From Patescibacteria group bacterium (GTDB lineage: Bacteria > Patescibacteriota > Patescibacteriia > Patescibacteriales > GWC2-42-12): a stretch of DNA of 45,742 nucleotides. The stretch covers positions 1 through 45,742 of the forward strand of contig JAQTVB010000008.1 in NCBI GenBank assembly GCA_028707005.1. Direction: 5' to 3'. The notes below the pieces were generated by a model. That model was not told where the DNA came from. It saw only the letters and a list, made by a program, of their open reading frames with translations, and did not search any database. The translations under genes were made by a program, and so were the position numbers. Below, in pieces: positions 43,782 through 45,742 of the stretch (within the stretch, counting starts at the first letter, position 1; the number at the start of each line of letters is the position of its first letter).

Positions 43782-43810
43782 AATATAGCATATTCAGTGC
43801 CAGAAGTCAA
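43782..43810 (-). promoter_or_regulatory. Promoter of the lipoprotein gene
   Basis: Minus strand TTGACT (43810-43805), 17-base spacer, TGC-TATATT extended -10 (43787-43782), about 60 bases before the ATG. The stretch 43811-43990 shows no gene beyond chance frames. Confidence 0.85.
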
Positions 43811-43990
43811 GCCCAAACAAAAAATCAGCATTTCTGCTATTTTAGTGGCCTAACTCTTATGGATTCTTGGATTAGAAAATTTTCTTCCCCAAAAATGCGG
43901 AATCGCGAATTCGTTTTTATTCCCAAAATTGAATACGAATTAGTCGCCGAGCGAAGCGAGGCGAACCAAAACTCTTTGACTTTTCCTACA

Positions 43991-44080
43991 TGGTGCCGAT
44001 GGTGGGACTCGAACCCACAAGGCCGTAAGGCCGCACGATTTTGAGTCCCGCCGTCGCTTCGCTATGGCGGGCGAGCGTGC
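43991..44080 (-). pseudogene. tRNA-Leu 3' half with a palindromic repeat in the anticodon stem (tRNA remnant)
   Basis: Leftward reading ends with an intact T arm (GTGGG-TTCGAGT-CCCAC), acceptor strand ATCGGCA and CCA (43993-43991), preceded by a variable arm GGCCTTACGGCC and anticodon loop CTCAAAA (anticodon CAA). The anticodon stem GCACG(A)/TCGTGC is split by about 29 bases containing the palindrome CCCGCC...GGCGGG (44047-44071). A proper 5' acceptor strand (TGCCGAT) and D arm with GG are missing, and only 22 bases separate the stem from the neighbouring tRNA. It is most likely non-functional. Confidence 0.6.
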
Positions 44081-44102
44081 GCGTGGCACATGAATCGTTT
44101 GT

Positions 44103-44185
44103 GGGGATGGTGGGAATCGAACCCACACGGAGTTGCCTCCAAAGGTTTTTGAGACCTTCTCGTCTACCAGTTCCAACACATCCCC
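44103..44185 (-). tRNA. tRNA-Leu (anticodon CAA)
   Basis: 83 bases with acceptor GGGGATG/CATCCCC, D arm containing AACTGGTAGAC, anticodon arm AAGGT-CTCAAAA-ACCTT (anticodon CAA, reads UUG), long variable arm GGAGGCAACTCC as in type II tRNAs, and T arm GTGGG-TTCGATT-CCCAC. CCA is not encoded. Confidence 0.93.
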
Positions 44186-44201
44186 ATTAATACTGGTTAT
44201 T

Positions 44202-44241
44202 ATAATAAAGTTTTTTTACGAGTTTGTCAAAGAGTTTGTCA
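44202..44241. promoter_or_regulatory. Divergent -35 region built on a 12-bp tandem repeat, with the tRNA -10
   Basis: AGTTTGTCAAAG occurs twice in tandem (44221-44232, 44233-44244). The first copy gives the tRNA promoter -35 on the minus strand (TTGACA, 44230-44225; 17-base spacer; TATTAT 44207-44202). The second gives the parA -35 on the plus strand (TTGTCA, 44236-44241). One duplication thus seems to have created two diverging promoters. Confidence 0.7.
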
Positions 44242-44265
44242 AAGAGGGTGGAAATGAGTTATAAT
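44236..44265 (+). promoter_or_regulatory. parA promoter
   Basis: TTGTCA (44236-44241), 18-base spacer, TATAAT (44260-44265). The leader then contains the CCCCCTAACCCCCTTTATC-AAGGGGG repeat hairpin (44281-44308), 12 bases before the parA ATG; a second TATAAT occurs at 44311. Confidence 0.65.
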
Positions 44266-44280
44266 AATATAAAAGAACAA

Positions 44281-44308
44281 TCCCCCTAACCCCCTTTATC
44301 AAGGGGGC
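44281..44308. repeat. CCCCCTTTATC-AAGGGGG repeat before parA
   Basis: Same unit as at 9912-9941 before the decarboxylase gene and, split, at 16172-16273. It could fold in the parA leader and limit translation. Confidence 0.75.
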
Positions 44309-44320
44309 TGTTATAATACC

Positions 44321-45088
44321 ATGGGTAAAATTATTTCCATAGTTAATCAAAAAGGCGGGGTGGGAAAAACCACCACGGCTTTGAATTTGGGCGCCTATTT
44401 GGCTTACTTGGGCAAACAAGTCTTATTGGTTGATATTGATCCGCAGGCCAACGCCACTTCCGGCTTGGGCATTGACCATAAGAATTTGCCGCACGGCATT
44501 TATGAAGCCTTAATCGGCCATAAAACGATTTTTGAAATCATTAAATACACTCTGCAGGACGGCTATAAAGTTGCTCCGGCGACCATTGCTCTGGCCGGAG
44601 CGGGCATTGAACTGGTCAATTTGGAGAATCGGGAATTCAGGCTGGCGCAGATTTTAGATCAAGTCAAAGACGAATATGATTATTTGATTATTGACGGGCC
44701 GCCTTCGCTCGGGCTTTTAACCGTTAATAGTTTGGTGGCGGCCGACGAGGTGTTGATTCCCATCCAAAGCGAATATTTCGCTCTGGAAGGCTTGGGCCAG
44801 CTTTTGGACACTATCAGCCTGGTGCAGAGCAATTTAAAGCCAGAACTGGGTATTATGGGGGCGGTAATTACCATGTTTGACAAACGCAACAGTTTGTCCA
44901 CTTCGGTGATGCACGAGCTGTATCAATATTTTCCCAACAAAGTTTTCCGGAGCGTCATTCCCCGAAGCGTTAAACTGGCCGAGGCGCCGAGTTTTGGCCG
45001 CTCGATTTTATATTATGACCCGAAATCCAAAGGCGGCCGAGCCTATGAAAAATTGGCCAGAGAAGTGATTGATTTGGAAAGAAAATAG
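44321..45088 (+). CDS. parA: ParA/Soj family chromosome-partitioning ATPase
   Basis: 255 residues. The deviant Walker A is KGGVGKTT near residue 10, with DIDPQANAT and DYLIIDGPPSLG as Walker A' and B. LIPIQSEYFALEGLGQLLDTI and SVKLAEAPSFGRSILYYDP are typical of Soj. It binds nucleoid DNA as an ATP dimer and moves ParB-parS complexes. ParB follows after 235 bases of repeat sequence. There is no N-terminal DNA-binding extension, as usual for chromosomal ParA. Confidence 0.95.
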   Translation: MGKIISIVNQKGGVGKTTTALNLGAYLAYLGKQVLLVDIDPQANATSGLGIDHKNLPHGIYEALIGHKTIFEIIKYTLQDGYKVAPATIALAGAGIELVNLENREFRLAQILDQVKDEYDYLIIDGPPSLGLLTVNSLVAADEVLIPIQSEYFALEGLGQLLDTISLVQSNLKPELGIMGAVITMFDKRNSLSTSVMHELYQYFPNKVFRSVIPRSVKLAEAPSFGRSILYYDPKSKGGRAYEKLAREVIDLERK

Positions 45089-45094
45089 TTTCCT

Positions 45095-45295
45095 TGTCAT
45101 TCCCGAAGCCCGAAGGGCTATCGGGAATCCAGGAGGGAGCAGCAAAGACGTTTAATCTTTCTGAACTTTGTCCAATGTAAAACTTTTTATTTGCGCGCGA
45201 GCAGCAAAAACATTCCTACTTCTCGCCCCTGGATTCCCGCCTCCCGCCCGCCTCGCAAGCGAAGCGCCGCGGGCAGGGCGCGGGAATGACAATAA
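45095..45295. repeat. Palindromic repeats between parA and parB
   Basis: GTCATTCCCGAAGCCCGAAGGGCTATCGGGAATCCAGGAG pattern on the left, CCTGGATTCCCGCC...GCGCGGGAATGACA on the right, with an inner GCCCGC...GCGGGC palindrome. Confidence 0.85.
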
Positions 45296-45323
45296 GATGA
45301 TTTATTTTTATTTTTTTATATTT

Positions 45324-45742
45324 ATGTCCAATAATTCCCTGGGTCGCGGCTTATCCTCATTGATTCCGCAAAAAGTAAAAAAAATTCCCGTTATTGCCGG
45401 CGGCGAAGCCGTGGTGGAAGTAGTAAGCGATTCGGATAAGGATAAGATTTTACAGATCGCTTGGGAGAAAATTCAGGTTAATCCCATGCAGCCGCGCAAA
45501 AATTTCAGCGAGCGCCATCAGGCCGAATTGGTGGATTCCATTAAACAATATGGCATCATTCAGCCCTTGATAGTGACGCGCAAGGGCGATAATTACGAAC
45601 TGATCGCCGGCGAACGCCGCTTAAGAGCGGCCAAGACTTTAGGCTTGGCGAAAGTGCCGGCGATTGTCCGGGAGGCGAGCGAGCAGCAGAAACTGGAAGT
45701 GGCGTTGGTGGAAAATCTTCAGCGGGAAGGCTTGAACCCGAT
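45324..45742 (+). CDS. parB: ParB/Spo0J family partition protein (3' end beyond window)
   Basis: 139 residues visible. SNNSLGRGLSSLIP is the ParA-activating N-terminus. IQVNPMQPRKNF, LVDSIKQYGIIQPLIV and ELIAGERRLRAAKTLGL form the ParB/Srx CTPase domain, including the GERRxRA motif, and ALVENLQRE follows. The gene is cut by the window edge. No perfect parS-like site (TGTTTCACGTGAAACA) was noticed in the window. Confidence 0.95.
   Translation, partial: MSNNSLGRGLSSLIPQKVKKIPVIAGGEAVVEVVSDSDKDKILQIAWEKIQVNPMQPRKNFSERHQAELVDSIKQYGIIQPLIVTRKGDNYELIAGERRLRAAKTLGLAKVPAIVREASEQQKLEVALVENLQREGLNP

Overview
The window looks like part of a Patescibacteria (CPR)-type chromosome, or a similarly reduced bacterium. 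The evidence is indirect: few Shine-Dalgarno sites on the main-strand genes, AT-rich spacers packed with palindromic repeats, orphan PEP-utiliser swivel proteins, GxxExxY and DUF559 nuclease-like genes, and MNT/HEPN pairs. TAA, TAG and TGA all end well-recognised genes, so the standard bacterial code applies.

1-17.1 kb is an accessory region. It holds six complete genes and two remnants of proteins that carry a C-terminal phosphohistidine swivel domain (PEP-utilisers, PF00391 type) but no ATP-grasp domain and no PEP-binding barrel. A tight operon (216-7487) joins three of them with a SerK/SbnI-like (ParB/Srx-fold) free-serine-kinase-like protein, a phosphotransacetylase/MtxX-like protein and an M29 aminopeptidase-like protein. 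Also here are a homospermidine synthase and an ornithine-decarboxylase-type enzyme, an amber-interrupted histidine-phosphatase-like gene, and two nucleotidyltransferase/HEPN toxin-antitoxin-like modules with recognisable promoters and operators. Duplicated scraps of the decarboxylase 3' end lie between the swivel genes. Matching IS200-type sequence occurs at both ends (the 3' 127 bp at 1-127 and a full copy near 17.83-18.47 kb).

17.1-32.4 kb is housekeeping: tsaC (with an in-frame palindromic insertion), tatD, an F-type ATP synthase cluster (atpZ/I-B-E-F-H-A-G-D-C) interrupted by two nuclease-like genes and one antisense transcription unit, a DUF4440-like gene, and CIRCE-controlled groES followed by groEL.

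32.4-45.7 kb contains a divergent locus of three unrecognised proteins (coiled coil; membrane-anchored; helical repeat), an AI-2E family permease, an O-antigen-ligase-like/TPR membrane protein, a leftward purB-purE-purC operon with a structured leader and possible leader peptide, a two-repeat lipoprotein, a tRNA-Leu(CAA), a degenerate tRNA-Leu 3' half with a palindrome in it, and parA-parB (parB runs off the end).

Several families of palindromic repeats fill the spacers. They often end only 8-20 bp before a start codon. One lies inside tsaC, one inside the tRNA remnant, and one forms the C-terminus of a swivel protein. Several leftward single genes have strong sigma70-like promoters (16-17 bp spacing) and strong terminators.
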